Numbered from the stretch's first letter, positions 27,658-37,192 are shown. The stretch is DNA of 64,000 nt from Rhodobacter capsulatus (GCF_003254295.1 NZ_QKZO01000005.1:248001-312000); one strand, 5' to 3'. Made by a program: numbers and translations. Notes: a model not told the origin generated them from the letters alone.

Positions 27658-30600
27658 TTGCGTTTCACCCGCCTGCGACTGAACGGCTTCAAGAGCTTTG
27701 TCGACCCGACCGACCTTGTGATCCACGACGGCCTGACCGGCGTCGTGGGCCCGAACGGCTGCGGCAAGTCGAACCTGCTCGAAGCCCTGCGCTGGGTGAT
27801 GGGCGAGACCCGCGCCAGCGCGATGCGCGGCGGCGGGATGGAAGATGTGATCTTTGCCGGCGCCGCCACCCGCGGCGCGCGGCATTTCGCGGAGGTCTCG
27901 CTCTCCATCGACAACAGCGAGCGGCTGGCGCCCTCGGGCTTCAACGACAATGACGTGCTGGAAATCGTGCGCCGGATCACCCGCGACGCGGGCTCTGCCT
28001 ACAAGGTCAACACCAAGGACGTGCGCGCCCGTGACGTGCAGATGCTGTTCGCCGATGCCTCGACCGGGGCGCACAGCCCGGCGCTGGTGCGGCAGGGGCA
28101 GATTTCGGAACTGATCAACGCCAAGCCGAAGGCGCGGCGGCGGATTCTGGAAGAGGCCGCCGGGATCTCGGGGCTTTATCAGCGGCGGCACGAGGCGGAA
28201 CTGAAACTGTCGGGCGCCGAGCAGAACCTGGCCCGCGTCGATGACGTGCTGGAGCAGCTGGGCACGCAGCTGGCCGCGCTGTCGCGGCAGGTGCGGCAGG
28301 CGGTGCGCTATCGCGAGATCGGCAATGATCTGCGCCGGGCCGAGGGGATGCTTTTGTATCGCCGCTGGCGCGAGGCCGATCTGGCCCGGGCCGAGGCGGA
28401 AAATGCGCTGCGCTCGGCGATGATGGGGGCGGCGCAGGCGGAACTGGCCTCGCGCGCCGCGGCCAAGGCGCGGGTGGCGCAGGAAGACGCCCTGCCACCC
28501 CTGCGCGAGGAGGAATCGATTGCCGGGGCGATCCTGCAACGGCTGATGCTGCAACGCGATGCGCTGTCAGATGCCGAGGCGCAGGCGGCGGCGCGGATCG
28601 ACAGTCTGAAATCGCGCATCGCGCAGCTGGACCGCGACATGGAGCGCGAGGCCGGGCTGAACCGCGATGCGGGCGAAACCATTGCCCGGCTCGACTGGGA
28701 AATGGGCCAGTTGCTGAAAGCGGCTGAGGGGCACGAGGACAAGCTGGGCGCGGCCTCCGAAGCCTCGGCCGAGGCGGCGGCGGTGCTGGCCGAGCGCGAG
28801 GCGCTGTTGAGCGAGGGCACCGAGGATGTGGCGCGGCTGGCGGCGCGGCATGGCTCGGTGACGCGGCTCGTGTCGGACAATCGCGCGACGGTGGCCAAGG
28901 CCGAGGCCGAGGCGGGCCGGGCGTCCGATGCGGCCGAGACCGCGGCCGAGGCGCTGGAGCGGGCCGAGGAGGCGTTCGAAGCCGCGCAGACCGCGCAGGA
29001 AGAGGCGCAGGATCAGGCCGAAGCCGCCGAAGAGGCGCTGATCGCGGCGGATGAGGCGCGCGGGCTGGTGCAGGCGCGCGAAAGCACCGCCCGGGCTGTG
29101 CGCTCCGAGGCCGAGGGCGAGGCGGGGGCGCTGCGGGCCGAAGTGGCGGCGCTTGCGCGGCTGGTGGAGCGCGAGGCGGCGAGCGGGCATCAGCTGCTGG
29201 ATCGGGTGCGGGTGAAAAGCGGTTACGAGGCGGCCTTGGGGGCGGCTTTGGCCGATGATCTGCGCGCGCCGGAGGTCGAGGCGGGGGCGCGGTCCGGCTG
29301 GGGTGTGCTGCCCGATTACGAGGCGGTGCAGCCCTTGCCCGCGGGCGTGGAGCCGCTTTCCGCCCATGTCGAAGTGCCCGCCGTGCTGCGCCGTCGCATC
29401 GCGCAGATCGGGCTGGTGACCGATGCCGCCGAGGGGGCGCGGCTGCAACCGATGCTCGCGCCCGGGCAGCGGCTGGTCTCGGCGCAGGGCGATCTGTGGC
29501 GCTGGGACGGCTTCCGCGCCGGGGCCGAGGATGCGCCGACGGCGGCAGCCTTGCGGCTGCGCCAGCTCAACCGTCTGGTGGAACTCAAGCGCGATCTCGA
29601 GGAGGTCGCGGCCCGGGCCGAGGGGGCGCGGCAGGCGCATGAGGCGCTGAGCCGGACCCTGGCCGAGGCGAGCGCTGCCGATGCCCGCGCCCGCGATGCC
29701 CGCCGCGCGGCGGATACGCGGCTGGCCGAGGCAGGGCGGGCGCTGTCGCGCGCCGAAGCGGATCGGTCGATTTCCGCGGGCAAGCTGGAAGCGGCGCGGA
29801 TGGCGGTGAAACGTTACGGCGACGAGGCCGGATCGGCGCGGCTCGCCCTGGCCGAGGCCGAGGCGCAGCTGGCGGCGCTGCCCGATCTTGACGCCGCGCG
29901 CGGCGAGGTCGAGGCGATCAAGCTGACGGTGGAAGCCGCGCGGGTGACGATGCTGACCCGCCGCGCCGCGCATGACGAGATTCGCCGCGAGGGCGAGGCA
30001 CGGCTGCGGCGGCGCCAGGAGATCACCAAGGAAATCTCGGGCTGGCGGCACCGGCTGGAGACGGCCGAGAAGCGATCGGCAGAACTCGCGTCGCGGCGCG
30101 AGGAGGCGGTGGGCGAGCTGGAAGATGCCGCCGCCGCGCCCGAGGAGCTGGCGGCGAAGCGCGACGAACTGAATTCGGCGATCGAGATCGCCGAGGAGCG
30201 GCGGGCAACGGCCTCGGACCGGCTGGCCGAGGCGGAGGCGACGCTGCGCCAGGCGCAGATGGCCGAGCGCGACGCCGAACGCGCCGCGGGCGAGGCGCGC
30301 GAGGGCAAGGCCCGGGCCGAGGCGCGGCTCGACGCCGCCCGCGAAACCCTGGCCCATGCCGCGGAACGCATCGCGGAGGCGATGGATCTGACGCCGCAGG
30401 CGCTTTTCGACACGCTGGGCGCCGAACCCGACAAGATGCCCGCTGCCGAAGCGCTGGAAATCGAGGTGGCGCGGCTCAAACGTGCCCGCGAGGCCTTGGG
30501 CGCCGTCAACCTGCGCGCCGAGGAGGACCTGCGCGAGGTGCAGGGCGAACATGACGGGCTGGCCAAGGAAAAGACCGATCTGGAGGAAGCGATCCGCAAG

Positions 30601-31116
30601 CTGCGCTCGGGCATCGCCGGGCTGAACCGCGAGGGGCGCGAGCGGCTCTTGACCGCTTTCGAACAGGTCAACGAAAGCTTCCGCACGCTCTTCACGCACC
30701 TTTTCGGCGGTGGTTCGGCCAGTCTGCAGCTCGTGGAAAGCGATGATCCGCTGGAGGCGGGCCTTGAGATCATGTGCCAGCCGCCGGGCAAGAAGCTGTC
30801 CACCCTCAGCCTGTTGTCGGGGGGCGAACAGACGCTGACCGCGATGGCGCTGATCTTTGCCGTCTTCCTTGCCAATCCGGCGCCGATCTGCGTGCTGGAC
30901 GAGGTCGATGCACCCTTGGATGACGCCAACGTCACCCGGTTCTGCGACCTGCTGGATGAAATGACCCGGCGCACCGACACGCGGTTTCTGATCATCACCC
31001 ACCATGCGGTGACGATGAGCCGGATGGACCGGCTGTTCGGCGTGACGATGCAGGAACAGGGCGTCAGCCAGCTGGTGTCCGTCGATCTGAAGAAGGCCGA
31101 GCAGCTGGTGGCCTGA
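27658..31116 (+). CDS. smc: Chromosome segregation ATPase SMC
   Basis: 1152 residues. N-terminal head LRFTRLRLNGFKSFVDPTDLVI with Walker A GVVGPNGCGKSNLLEALRW; two long coiled-coil arms; a hinge domain about 500-690; C-terminal head with signature LSGGEQTLTAMALIFAVF and Walker B PICVLDEVDAPLDDANV. The start I prefer is the TTG at 27658 because it puts the family N terminus at residue 1; a GTG at 27556 would add 34 residues with no homology. Condenses DNA with ScpA/ScpB. Confidence 0.92.
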   Translation: MRFTRLRLNGFKSFVDPTDLVIHDGLTGVVGPNGCGKSNLLEALRWVMGETRASAMRGGGMEDVIFAGAATRGARHFAEVSLSIDNSERLAPSGFNDNDVLEIVRRITRDAGSAYKVNTKDVRARDVQMLFADASTGAHSPALVRQGQISELINAKPKARRRILEEAAGISGLYQRRHEAELKLSGAEQNLARVDDVLEQLGTQLAALSRQVRQAVRYREIGNDLRRAEGMLLYRRWREADLARAEAENALRSAMMGAAQAELASRAAAKARVAQEDALPPLREEESIAGAILQRLMLQRDALSDAEAQAAARIDSLKSRIAQLDRDMEREAGLNRDAGETIARLDWEMGQLLKAAEGHEDKLGAASEASAEAAAVLAEREALLSEGTEDVARLAARHGSVTRLVSDNRATVAKAEAEAGRASDAAETAAEALERAEEAFEAAQTAQEEAQDQAEAAEEALIAADEARGLVQARESTARAVRSEAEGEAGALRAEVAALARLVEREAASGHQLLDRVRVKSGYEAALGAALADDLRAPEVEAGARSGWGVLPDYEAVQPLPAGVEPLSAHVEVPAVLRRRIAQIGLVTDAAEGARLQPMLAPGQRLVSAQGDLWRWDGFRAGAEDAPTAAALRLRQLNRLVELKRDLEEVAARAEGARQAHEALSRTLAEASAADARARDARRAADTRLAEAGRALSRAEADRSISAGKLEAARMAVKRYGDEAGSARLALAEAEAQLAALPDLDAARGEVEAIKLTVEAARVTMLTRRAAHDEIRREGEARLRRRQEITKEISGWRHRLETAEKRSAELASRREEAVGELEDAAAAPEELAAKRDELNSAIEIAEERRATASDRLAEAEATLRQAQMAERDAERAAGEAREGKARAEARLDAARETLAHAAERIAEAMDLTPQALFDTLGAEPDKMPAAEALEIEVARLKRAREALGAVNLRAEEDLREVQGEHDGLAKEKTDLEEAIRKLRSGIAGLNREGRERLLTAFEQVNESFRTLFTHLFGGGSASLQLVESDDPLEAGLEIMCQPPGKKLSTLSLLSGGEQTLTAMALIFAVFLANPAPICVLDEVDAPLDDANVTRFCDLLDEMTRRTDTRFLIITHHAVTMSRMDRLFGVTMQEQGVSQLVSVDLKKAEQLVA

Positions 31117-31170
31117 CGGGGCTTGATGCGGGCCGGACAATCGGACAATCCTTGCCGAAAGGAGGCCCCG

Positions 31171-31626
31171 ATGATCCGTCCGCTTCTTCCCGCTGTCGTT
31201 GCCCTTTGGGCCGCGCTGCCCGCGCAGGCGCAGGTCATGGCCGACCCGGATGTGGTCGCCGCCTTCCTGCAGGACTATGGTCTGAAACCGCAGCCGGGCA
31301 CCGACGATCAGGGCGATCCGATGCTCTCAAGCTCTGTCGATGACACGAAATTCGACGTCTATTTCTATGGCTGCACCAAGGCGCGTGACTGTTCCTCGGT
31401 CGCGTTTTCGGCGGCGTTCCTGACCCCGGAACCGCTGAAATACGCCATGGTGAACCGCTGGAACCAGAAGGCCCGCTTTGGCCGCGCCTATCTGGATGGC
31501 GAGGGCAATGCGGTGATCGAATATGACGTCAACCTCGACAAGGATGGGGTGGGGGGCAAGAATTTCACCGACACCATCGACATCTGGCGCAGCTTGCTGG
31601 ATGACTTCCGCACGCATATCAACTGA
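31171..31626 (+). CDS. Secreted YbjN-like protein
   Basis: 151 residues. Signal peptide MIRPLLPAVVALWAALPAQA, then a YbjN-type domain with SVDDTKFDVYFYGCTKARDCSSVAFSAAF (two Cys may pair) and AMVNRWNQKARFGRAYLDGEGNAVIEYDVNL. YbjN proteins are linked to type III secretion chaperone folds and stress responses. RBS AAAGGAGG at 31158-31164 decides the start. A separate transcription unit 55 bases after smc is possible. Confidence 0.8.
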   Translation: MIRPLLPAVVALWAALPAQAQVMADPDVVAAFLQDYGLKPQPGTDDQGDPMLSSSVDDTKFDVYFYGCTKARDCSSVAFSAAFLTPEPLKYAMVNRWNQKARFGRAYLDGEGNAVIEYDVNLDKDGVGGKNFTDTIDIWRSLLDDFRTHIN

Positions 31627-31641
31627 TAAGGCAAGATCCAC

Positions 31642-32103
31642 ATGACCTCCGCAATCGAAGCGCGTCTGAGCGCGCTCAACATCACGCTTCCCGACGCCCC
31701 GGCGCCCGCGGCGAATTACGTGCCCTTTGTGCGCAGCGGCACTCAGATCTTCGTTTCGGGGCAGGTCTCCGCGGGGCCCGACGGCTTCATCAAGGGCAAG
31801 CTGGGCGCCGACATGAGCGTGGAAGAGGGCGCGGCGGCCGCGCGTCGTTGCGGTCTGGCGCTGATCGCGCAGGCCCGCGCGGCGGTGGGCGATCTGGACC
31901 GGGTGAAACGGGTGGTGAAGCTGGTGGGCTTCGTCAATTCCACCGCCGATTTCACCGACCAGCCCAAGGTGGTGAATGGCTGTTCCGACCTCATGGTCGA
32001 GGTTTTCGGCGAGGCCGGTCGTCACGCGCGTTCCGCCGTCTCGGCGGCCTCGCTGCCCTTCGGCGTCGCGGTCGAGATCGAGGCGATCTTCGAGGTGGAA
32101 TGA
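31642..32103 (+). CDS. RidA/YjgF-family protein
   Basis: 153 residues. YVPFVRSGTQIFVSGQVSAGPDG near 26-48 and RSAVSAASLPFGVAVEIEAIFEVE at the end are the YjgF/Rid signatures; the conserved active-site Arg is in GRHARSAV. Rid proteins hydrolyse reactive imines; this one belongs to a longer subgroup with an N-terminal extension. Starts 15 bases after the YbjN-like gene and overlaps the GDPD gene by 1 base. Confidence 0.87.
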   Translation: MTSAIEARLSALNITLPDAPAPAANYVPFVRSGTQIFVSGQVSAGPDGFIKGKLGADMSVEEGAAAARRCGLALIAQARAAVGDLDRVKRVVKLVGFVNSTADFTDQPKVVNGCSDLMVEVFGEAGRHARSAVSAASLPFGVAVEIEAIFEVE

Positions 32104-32858
32104 TGCAGCCCCTGCCCGCGGCTTTCCTGACCCGTCCGATCGCGCATCGCGCGTTGCATGACCGTGCCGCCGGGCGGCCGGAAAACAGCCGCGCCGCGGT
32201 GCGGGCGGCGGTGGCTGCGGGCTACGCGATCGAGATCGACCTGCAGCCCTCGGCCGATGGCGTGCCGATGGTGTTTCACGATTACGACCTGCGCCGCCTG
32301 ACCGGGGTTCCCGGTCGGCTGCGCGGGCTGAGCGCGGCGGAACTGGCCGAGATCCCGCTCTCGGGCGGGGACGAGGGCATTCCGACCTTGGCCGAGGTGC
32401 TGGAGATCGTCGCGGGCCGGGTGCCGCTGCTGATCGAGATCAAGGATCAGGATGGCGCGATGGGGCCCGATGTCGGCCCGCTCGAAGCCGCGACGGCGCA
32501 GGTGCTGGCGGGCTATGCCGGGCCGATCGCGGTGATGTCCTTCAACCCGCATGCGGTGGCGGCCTTTCACCGGCATGCGCCGGGGGTGCCGGTGGGGCTG
32601 ACGACTTCGGCCTATACCGCCGCCGACTGGCCGCTTCTGCCCGCGAAGACGCGCGCGCATCTGGCGGGCATTCCCGATTTCGACCGGCTGGGGGCCTCCT
32701 TCATTTCGCACGAGGCGGCGGATCTGTGCGCGCCCCGGGTCGCCGCGCTGAAGGCGCAGGGCGCGGCGATCCTGTGCTGGACGATCCGTTCGCCCGAGGC
32801 CGAGGCGGAGGCGCGGAAGATCGCGCAAAACATCACCTTCGAGGGTTACGAAGCTTGA
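32103..32858 (+). CDS. Glycerophosphodiester phosphodiesterase
   Basis: 251 residues. TIM-barrel GDPD domain: PIAHRALHDRAAGRPENS (His-Arg pair and Glu), AIEIDLQPSADGVPMVFHD (ExD and His), and LLIEIKDQDG (metal-binding Glu, Lys). Hydrolyses glycerophosphodiesters to glycerol-3-phosphate and alcohol. No signal peptide, so cytosolic. Another ATG lies directly before at 32100; either may start the gene. Coupled to ridA by a 1-base overlap. Confidence 0.9.
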   Translation: MQPLPAAFLTRPIAHRALHDRAAGRPENSRAAVRAAVAAGYAIEIDLQPSADGVPMVFHDYDLRRLTGVPGRLRGLSAAELAEIPLSGGDEGIPTLAEVLEIVAGRVPLLIEIKDQDGAMGPDVGPLEAATAQVLAGYAGPIAVMSFNPHAVAAFHRHAPGVPVGLTTSAYTAADWPLLPAKTRAHLAGIPDFDRLGASFISHEAADLCAPRVAALKAQGAAILCWTIRSPEAEAEARKIAQNITFEGYEA

Positions 32859-32904
32859 CCCTTGCCCCCCGCGCCCCACCTTTGGGAAAAGGCGGGGGGA
32901 GCTC

Positions 32905-34074
32905 TTGGACAGCGTCGAAGTCAACGTTCTGGCAGGGATTTCCTCGGTTCCGGCGGCGGAGTGGGACGCCTGCGCCTGCCCCGAGACCGCGGAGGGCGGC
33001 CGCCCCCTCGATCCGTTCACCACGCATCGGTTCCTTGCGGCGCTGGAGGCTTCCGACTCGGTCGGGCCGGGCACGGGCTGGACGCCGCATCATCTGGTGG
33101 CACGGCACGCGGGCGCGGTGATCGCCGTCGCGCCCTTTTACCGAAAAAGCCATTCGCAGGGCGAATATGTCTTCGATCATGCCTGGGCCGAGGCCTGGCA
33201 TCGGGCGGGGGGCAGTTACTATCCGAAACTGCAGGGCGCCGTGCCCTTCACCCCCGTCACAGGGCGGCGGCTTTTGTGCCGCCCGGGGCAGGAAGACATC
33301 GGGCAGGCGGCGCTGTTGCAGGCGATGGCGGAACTGACCCAGCGCGGCGGCCATTCCTCGGCGCATCTGACCTTCTGCACCGGGCAGGAAGCCGCAGCGG
33401 CCGCCTCCGCAGGCTGGCTGCACCGCACCGGCGTGCAATTCCATTGGGAGAACCGCGGCTACGGGGGATACGAGGATTTCCTCGCCACCCTCGCCTCGCG
33501 CAAGCGCAAGGCGCTGCGCAAGGAACGCGAGAAGGCGCAGGGTTTTGGCGGCACGATCCGGGCCCTGACCGGCGCGGCGATCGAGGAGCGTCACTGGGAG
33601 GCGATGTGGGCGTTTTACCTCGATACCGGGGCGCGGAAATGGGGCCGCCCCTATCTGACCCGCGCCTTCTTCGACGCGCTGCACGAGATGCGCGACGACG
33701 TTCTTCTGGTCGTCGCGGAACAGGACGGTCACGCCGTGGCCGGGGCGCTCAATTTCATCGGGCGCGATACATTATATGGCCGCTATTGGGGCTGCCTTGC
33801 GGACCATGCCTTTTTGCATTTCGAGCTGTGCTACCATCAGGCGGTCGACTGGGCGATCGCGCAGGGCTTCGCCCGGGTCGAGGCGGGCGCGCAGGGCGAA
33901 CACAAGCTGGCGCGCGGCTACCTGCCGGTGGTGACGCATTCGGCGCATCACATCCCGCATCCCGGCTTTCGGCGTGCCGTGGCGGAGTATCTGGAGCAGG
34001 AACGCGCCGCCGTGGCCGAGGAGGCCGACATTCTTGCAGCGCTTGGCCCCTACCGCGATGAAGAGCGTATTTGA
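32905..34074 (+). CDS. FemAB-like / GNAT-related protein (PF04339 type)
   Basis: 389 residues from a TTG start at 32905 with GGGGGAG upstream. DPFTTHRFLAALEASDSVGPGTGWTPHHLVAR, VAPFYRKSHSQGEYVFDHAWA and CYHQAVDWAIAQGFARVEAGAQGEHKLARGYLP are the conserved segments of the peptidoglycan-biosynthesis/recognition family that has a GNAT fold. Function in these bacteria is not established. Located 46 bases after GDPD; probably the last gene of the ridA-GDPD unit. A palindromic repeat overlaps its stop. Confidence 0.85.
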   Translation: MDSVEVNVLAGISSVPAAEWDACACPETAEGGRPLDPFTTHRFLAALEASDSVGPGTGWTPHHLVARHAGAVIAVAPFYRKSHSQGEYVFDHAWAEAWHRAGGSYYPKLQGAVPFTPVTGRRLLCRPGQEDIGQAALLQAMAELTQRGGHSSAHLTFCTGQEAAAAASAGWLHRTGVQFHWENRGYGGYEDFLATLASRKRKALRKEREKAQGFGGTIRALTGAAIEERHWEAMWAFYLDTGARKWGRPYLTRAFFDALHEMRDDVLLVVAEQDGHAVAGALNFIGRDTLYGRYWGCLADHAFLHFELCYHQAVDWAIAQGFARVEAGAQGEHKLARGYLPVVTHSAHHIPHPGFRRAVAEYLEQERAAVAEEADILAALGPYRDEERI

Positions 34075-34203
34075 GCCAAGAAAAAGCAGCCCGCTTTTCC
34101 TGGTTCAAATACGCAAATCTGCGCGGGGTGCGCGCGGGCCTGCCCGCGAAAGGGGCGTATTTTTGCCAAGAAGAAGACCGGGGTTTCTTCCTGGTCCAAA
34201 TAC
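34067..34203. repeat. Two tandem palindromic repeats
   Basis: First copy 34067-34112: GTATTTGA..CCA.GAAAA..GC paired with GC.TTTTC.TGG.TCAAATAC. Second copy 34157-34203: GTATTTTTGCCAAGAAGAA paired with TTTCTTCCTGG..CAAATAC. Both have nearly full two-fold symmetry of 46-47 bases and share sequence with the GATATTT-GCCAAG dispersed family. They lie between convergent genes and could end transcription from both sides. Confidence 0.6.
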
Positions 34204-34220
34204 GCCCTGCGCCCCTGGGC

Positions 34221-34709
34221 TCAGAGCGCCGCGAGCAGGCCTTCGCCCGCCGAAAGCTCGCAAACGCCCGGGCTTTCCTCGCGGTTCAGCACTGTCACCA
34301 CGCCATCTTCCACCAGCATCGCATAGCGGGCCGAGCGGTCGATCAGGCCGACGGGCGGGGCCGAAAACGCCATGCCGATCGCCTTGGTGAAGGCGGCCTC
34401 GGCATCGGCGAGCAGGGTGATCCCGGCGGCGGTGGCCCCCGTCGCCTCGCCCCAGGCGGCCATCACGAAGGGGTCGTTGACCGAGACGCAGAGGATCTCG
34501 TCCACGCCCCTGGCGTCGAATTGCGGCTTGGTGCGGATGAAGCTGGGCACATGGGCGGTGGTGCAGACGCCGGTATAGGCGCCCGGCACGGCAAAGATCA
34601 CCACCTTGCGGCCCGCGGTCAATGCCGCCAGATCGACCGCCTCGGGGCCATTGGCGCCGATCTTCAGAAGCGTTGCCGCGGGAAGTTTCTCCCCAACCGT
34701 CAGTGTCAT
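34221..34709 (-). CDS. Peroxiredoxin, Prx5 type
   Basis: 162 residues. VVIFAVPGAYTGVCTTAHVPSF carries the peroxidatic Cys49 in the (P)GAFTxxC form of the Prx5/AhpC-TSA family; a second Cys at VCELSAGEG near the end could resolve. Length matches the Prx5 family in Proteobacteria. Reduces H2O2 and alkyl peroxides, probably with glutathione/glutaredoxin. A CCTATAT box lies 42-48 bases upstream of the start and may be its -10. Confidence 0.9.
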   Translation of the reverse strand: MTLTVGEKLPAATLLKIGANGPEAVDLAALTAGRKVVIFAVPGAYTGVCTTAHVPSFIRTKPQFDARGVDEILCVSVNDPFVMAAWGEATGATAAGITLLADAEAAFTKAIGMAFSAPPVGLIDRSARYAMLVEDGVVTVLNREESPGVCELSAGEGLLAAL

Positions 34710-34785
34710 TGCGTTCTCCCTTCGCTTGGCACGGGCTGTGCATCAGGGATATAGGGGCGGGGACGGACATGACCAGAGGAAGAGC

Positions 34786-35985
34786 ATGAGCGGCATCGTG
34801 ATTGTGGGCGGCGGGCAGGCGGCGGCGTCCCTGGCGGCGAAGGCGCGGGCGCTGGGCTACGCGGGCGAGGTGACCATTCTGGGCGAGGAGCCGGTGGCGC
34901 CCTATCAGCGCCCGCCGCTCTCGAAAGCCTATCTTCTGGGCGAGATGCCGCTGGAGCGGCTGACCCTGCGCGGTGACGACTGGTATGCGGCGAACCGGGT
35001 GACGCTGCGGGTGGGCACGAAGGTCACCGGCATCGACCGCGCCGCGAAAGCCGTGCTGATCGGCGACGAGCGGTTGCCTTACGATCATCTGGCGCTGTGC
35101 ACCGGGGCGGTGCCGCGGCGGCTTCCCCCCGAGATGGGCGCCGAGGGGCTTTCGGGCATCTACACGCTGCGCGATCTGGCCGACACCCAGGCGATGGCCG
35201 ATGAATTCGTGCCCGGGCGCAATCTGGTCGTCGTCGGCGGCGGCTATATCGGGCTGGAAGCCGCGGCGGTGGCCTGCAAGCGGGGCTTGACCGCGAAGCT
35301 TGTCCACACCCGCGCCCGCATCCTGCGCCGGGTGGCGGGCGTCGAGACCGCCGATGCGATCCGCGCGATGCACCGGGCACATGGGGTCGAGATCCTCGAA
35401 GACATCGGCATCACTCGGGTCTTGGGCGAGGGCCGGGTGCGCGGCGTCGAACTGGCCGATGGCCGCATCCTGCCCGCCGATTTCATCGTCGTCGGCATCG
35501 GCGTCGATCCGCGCACCGATCTGGCCGAAGCGGCGGGGCTTTTGATCGACGAAGGTATCGCGGTCGATGCGCAGGGCCGCACCAGCGACCCCTGCATCTG
35601 GGCGGCGGGCGATTGCGCCGCGCTGCCGGGGCCGGAGGGGCGGATGCGCATCGAATCGGTCGGCAATGCCATAGACATGGGGGAACTCGTGGCGGAAAAC
35701 ATGCTGGGTGCGGGCAAGGCCTATCAACCGAAGCCGTGGTTCTGGTCGGATCAGTTTGCCTCGAAGCTGCAGATCGCGGGGCTGTGCACCGGGCATGACC
35801 GGGTGGTGACCCGCACCGCGGAGGGGCAGTCGTTCTGGTATTTCCGCGAAGGCCGGCTGATTGCGGTCGACGCGCTCGATGCGCCACGCGCCTATATGAT
35901 CGGCAAGCGGCTGATCGAGGGGGGCAAGGCGGTGACGCCCGAACAGGTCGAAACGGCCAGCGATCTCAAGGCGCTGATGGCATGA
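34786..35985 (+). CDS. FAD-dependent ferredoxin reductase-type oxidoreductase
   Basis: 399 residues, start at 34786 with GAGGAAGAGC before it; the open frame extends upstream but the FAD motif is then not N-terminal. N-terminal VIVGGGQAAASLAAKARALG (FAD), middle LVVVGGGYIGLEAAAVACKRG (NAD) and C-terminal CIWAAGDCAALPG fit the rubredoxin/ferredoxin reductase family (ThcD/PdR type). Electron partner not seen nearby. Overlaps rsmD by four bases (ATGA). Confidence 0.87.
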   Translation: MSGIVIVGGGQAAASLAAKARALGYAGEVTILGEEPVAPYQRPPLSKAYLLGEMPLERLTLRGDDWYAANRVTLRVGTKVTGIDRAAKAVLIGDERLPYDHLALCTGAVPRRLPPEMGAEGLSGIYTLRDLADTQAMADEFVPGRNLVVVGGGYIGLEAAAVACKRGLTAKLVHTRARILRRVAGVETADAIRAMHRAHGVEILEDIGITRVLGEGRVRGVELADGRILPADFIVVGIGVDPRTDLAEAAGLLIDEGIAVDAQGRTSDPCIWAAGDCAALPGPEGRMRIESVGNAIDMGELVAENMLGAGKAYQPKPWFWSDQFASKLQIAGLCTGHDRVVTRTAEGQSFWYFREGRLIAVDALDAPRAYMIGKRLIEGGKAVTPEQVETASDLKALMA

Positions 35986-36545
35986 GAATCATCGGCGGCG
36001 AGAAGCGGGGCCTGAAACTGGCCGAGGTGGGCGAGGGTGACATGGGCGCGCATCTGCGCCCGACCACCGACCGGGTGCGCGAAAGCATCTTCAACCTTCT
36101 GATCAACGGCACCCACGGCAATCCGATCCCGGGCGCGCGGGTGCTGGATCTGTTCGCGGGCACCGGGGCCTTGGGGCTGGAGGCTTTGTCCCGCGGCGCC
36201 GCCCGGGTGGCCTTTGTCGATGACGGCACGGCGGCGCGGGTGCTGTTGCGCAAGAATGTGGAACTGATGCGGGCGATGGGCGTGACCGACATCTGGCGGC
36301 GCGACGCCACCAACATGGGGCCCTGCCGCGGCGCCGGTTACGGGCTGGTGTTCCTGGACCCGCCCTATGGCCTGGGGCTGGGGGAAAAGGCGCTGGCCTC
36401 GTGCCTCTCGAACGGCTGGATCGCCCCCGGCGCGATGGTGGTCTGGGAGGAAAACACCGCCCCCGTCGTGCCGGAACCGCTCAGCCAGATCGACCAGCGC
36501 CGCTATGGCGAGACCATCGTCACCCTGGCCCGGATGCCCGCATGA
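35982..36545 (+). CDS. rsmD: 16S rRNA m2G966 methyltransferase
   Basis: 187 residues. MRIIGGEKRGLKL at the start, LRPTTDRVRESIFNLL, VLDLFAGTGALGLEALSRGA for SAM, and VFLDPPYG as the base-methylating DPPY motif are RsmD hallmarks. Sits between the reductase (ATGA overlap at start) and a HAD phosphatase (ATGA overlap at end), forming a coupled three-gene unit. Confidence 0.93.
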   Translation: MRIIGGEKRGLKLAEVGEGDMGAHLRPTTDRVRESIFNLLINGTHGNPIPGARVLDLFAGTGALGLEALSRGAARVAFVDDGTAARVLLRKNVELMRAMGVTDIWRRDATNMGPCRGAGYGLVFLDPPYGLGLGEKALASCLSNGWIAPGAMVVWEENTAPVVPEPLSQIDQRRYGETIVTLARMPA

Positions 36546-37192
36546 ACGTGAAAGCCGTTTTGTTCGACTGCGACGGCGTGCTGGTCGACAGCGAGCCGAT
36601 GACCTTTCTGGCGCTGCAGGAAGATCTGGCGGCGCATGGGCTGGATCTGACGATCCCGCAGATGGAACGGCTGTTCCTCGGCGGCACGTTGGAGCGGGTG
36701 CAGCAGGTGGCGAACGACATGGGCGCGGGGCTGGGCCCCGGCTGGTGCGAGGATTTCTACGCCCGGCTTTACGCGATGCTACGCGACCGGGCAGAGCTGA
36801 TGCCGGGGGTCGAAGCGCTGCTCGACCGGCTGGATGCGGCGGGGATCGCCTATGCCGTCGGCTCGAACGGGCGGGGCGCGAAGATGGCGGCAAGCCTTGG
36901 CCGTCATCCGGCGCTTTGGGCGCGGCTGCAAGATCGGCTGTTTTCCGGGCAGGATCTGGGCTGCCCGAAACCGGCCCCCGATCTTTATCTGCGGGCCGCG
37001 GCCTTTCTGGGCGTCGCGCCCGCAGACTGCGTCGTGATCGAGGACAGCGGCCCCGGGGCGATGGCGGCGCAGGCGGCCGGGATGCGCTGCCTTGGCTATG
37101 CGCCCCACGGCGGGGCCGAGGCCCTGATTGCGGCGGGGGCCGAGATCATCACCGATCTGCGCCAGATTCCGGAGCGCATCGGCCTTGCCTGA
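36542..37192 (+). CDS. HAD-superfamily phosphatase (phosphoglycolate/sugar phosphatase type)
   Basis: 216 residues. Motif I FDCDGVLVDSEPM near 8-20, AYAVGSNGRG as motif II, and CPKPAPDLYLRAA with VIEDSGPGAMAAQAAG as motifs III and IV. A helical cap lies between 16 and 80. The subfamily phosphorylates or dephosphorylates small sugar phosphates; the substrate cannot be told. Last gene of the reductase-rsmD unit. Confidence 0.88.
   Translation: MNVKAVLFDCDGVLVDSEPMTFLALQEDLAAHGLDLTIPQMERLFLGGTLERVQQVANDMGAGLGPGWCEDFYARLYAMLRDRAELMPGVEALLDRLDAAGIAYAVGSNGRGAKMAASLGRHPALWARLQDRLFSGQDLGCPKPAPDLYLRAAAFLGVAPADCVVIEDSGPGAMAAQAAGMRCLGYAPHGGAEALIAAGAEIITDLRQIPERIGLA

Noticed and set aside
28567..31140. 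857-codon frame opposite smc
   Set aside because: Antisense shadow of the coiled-coil coding sequence; no family features and composition dominated by Arg, Gly and Leu.
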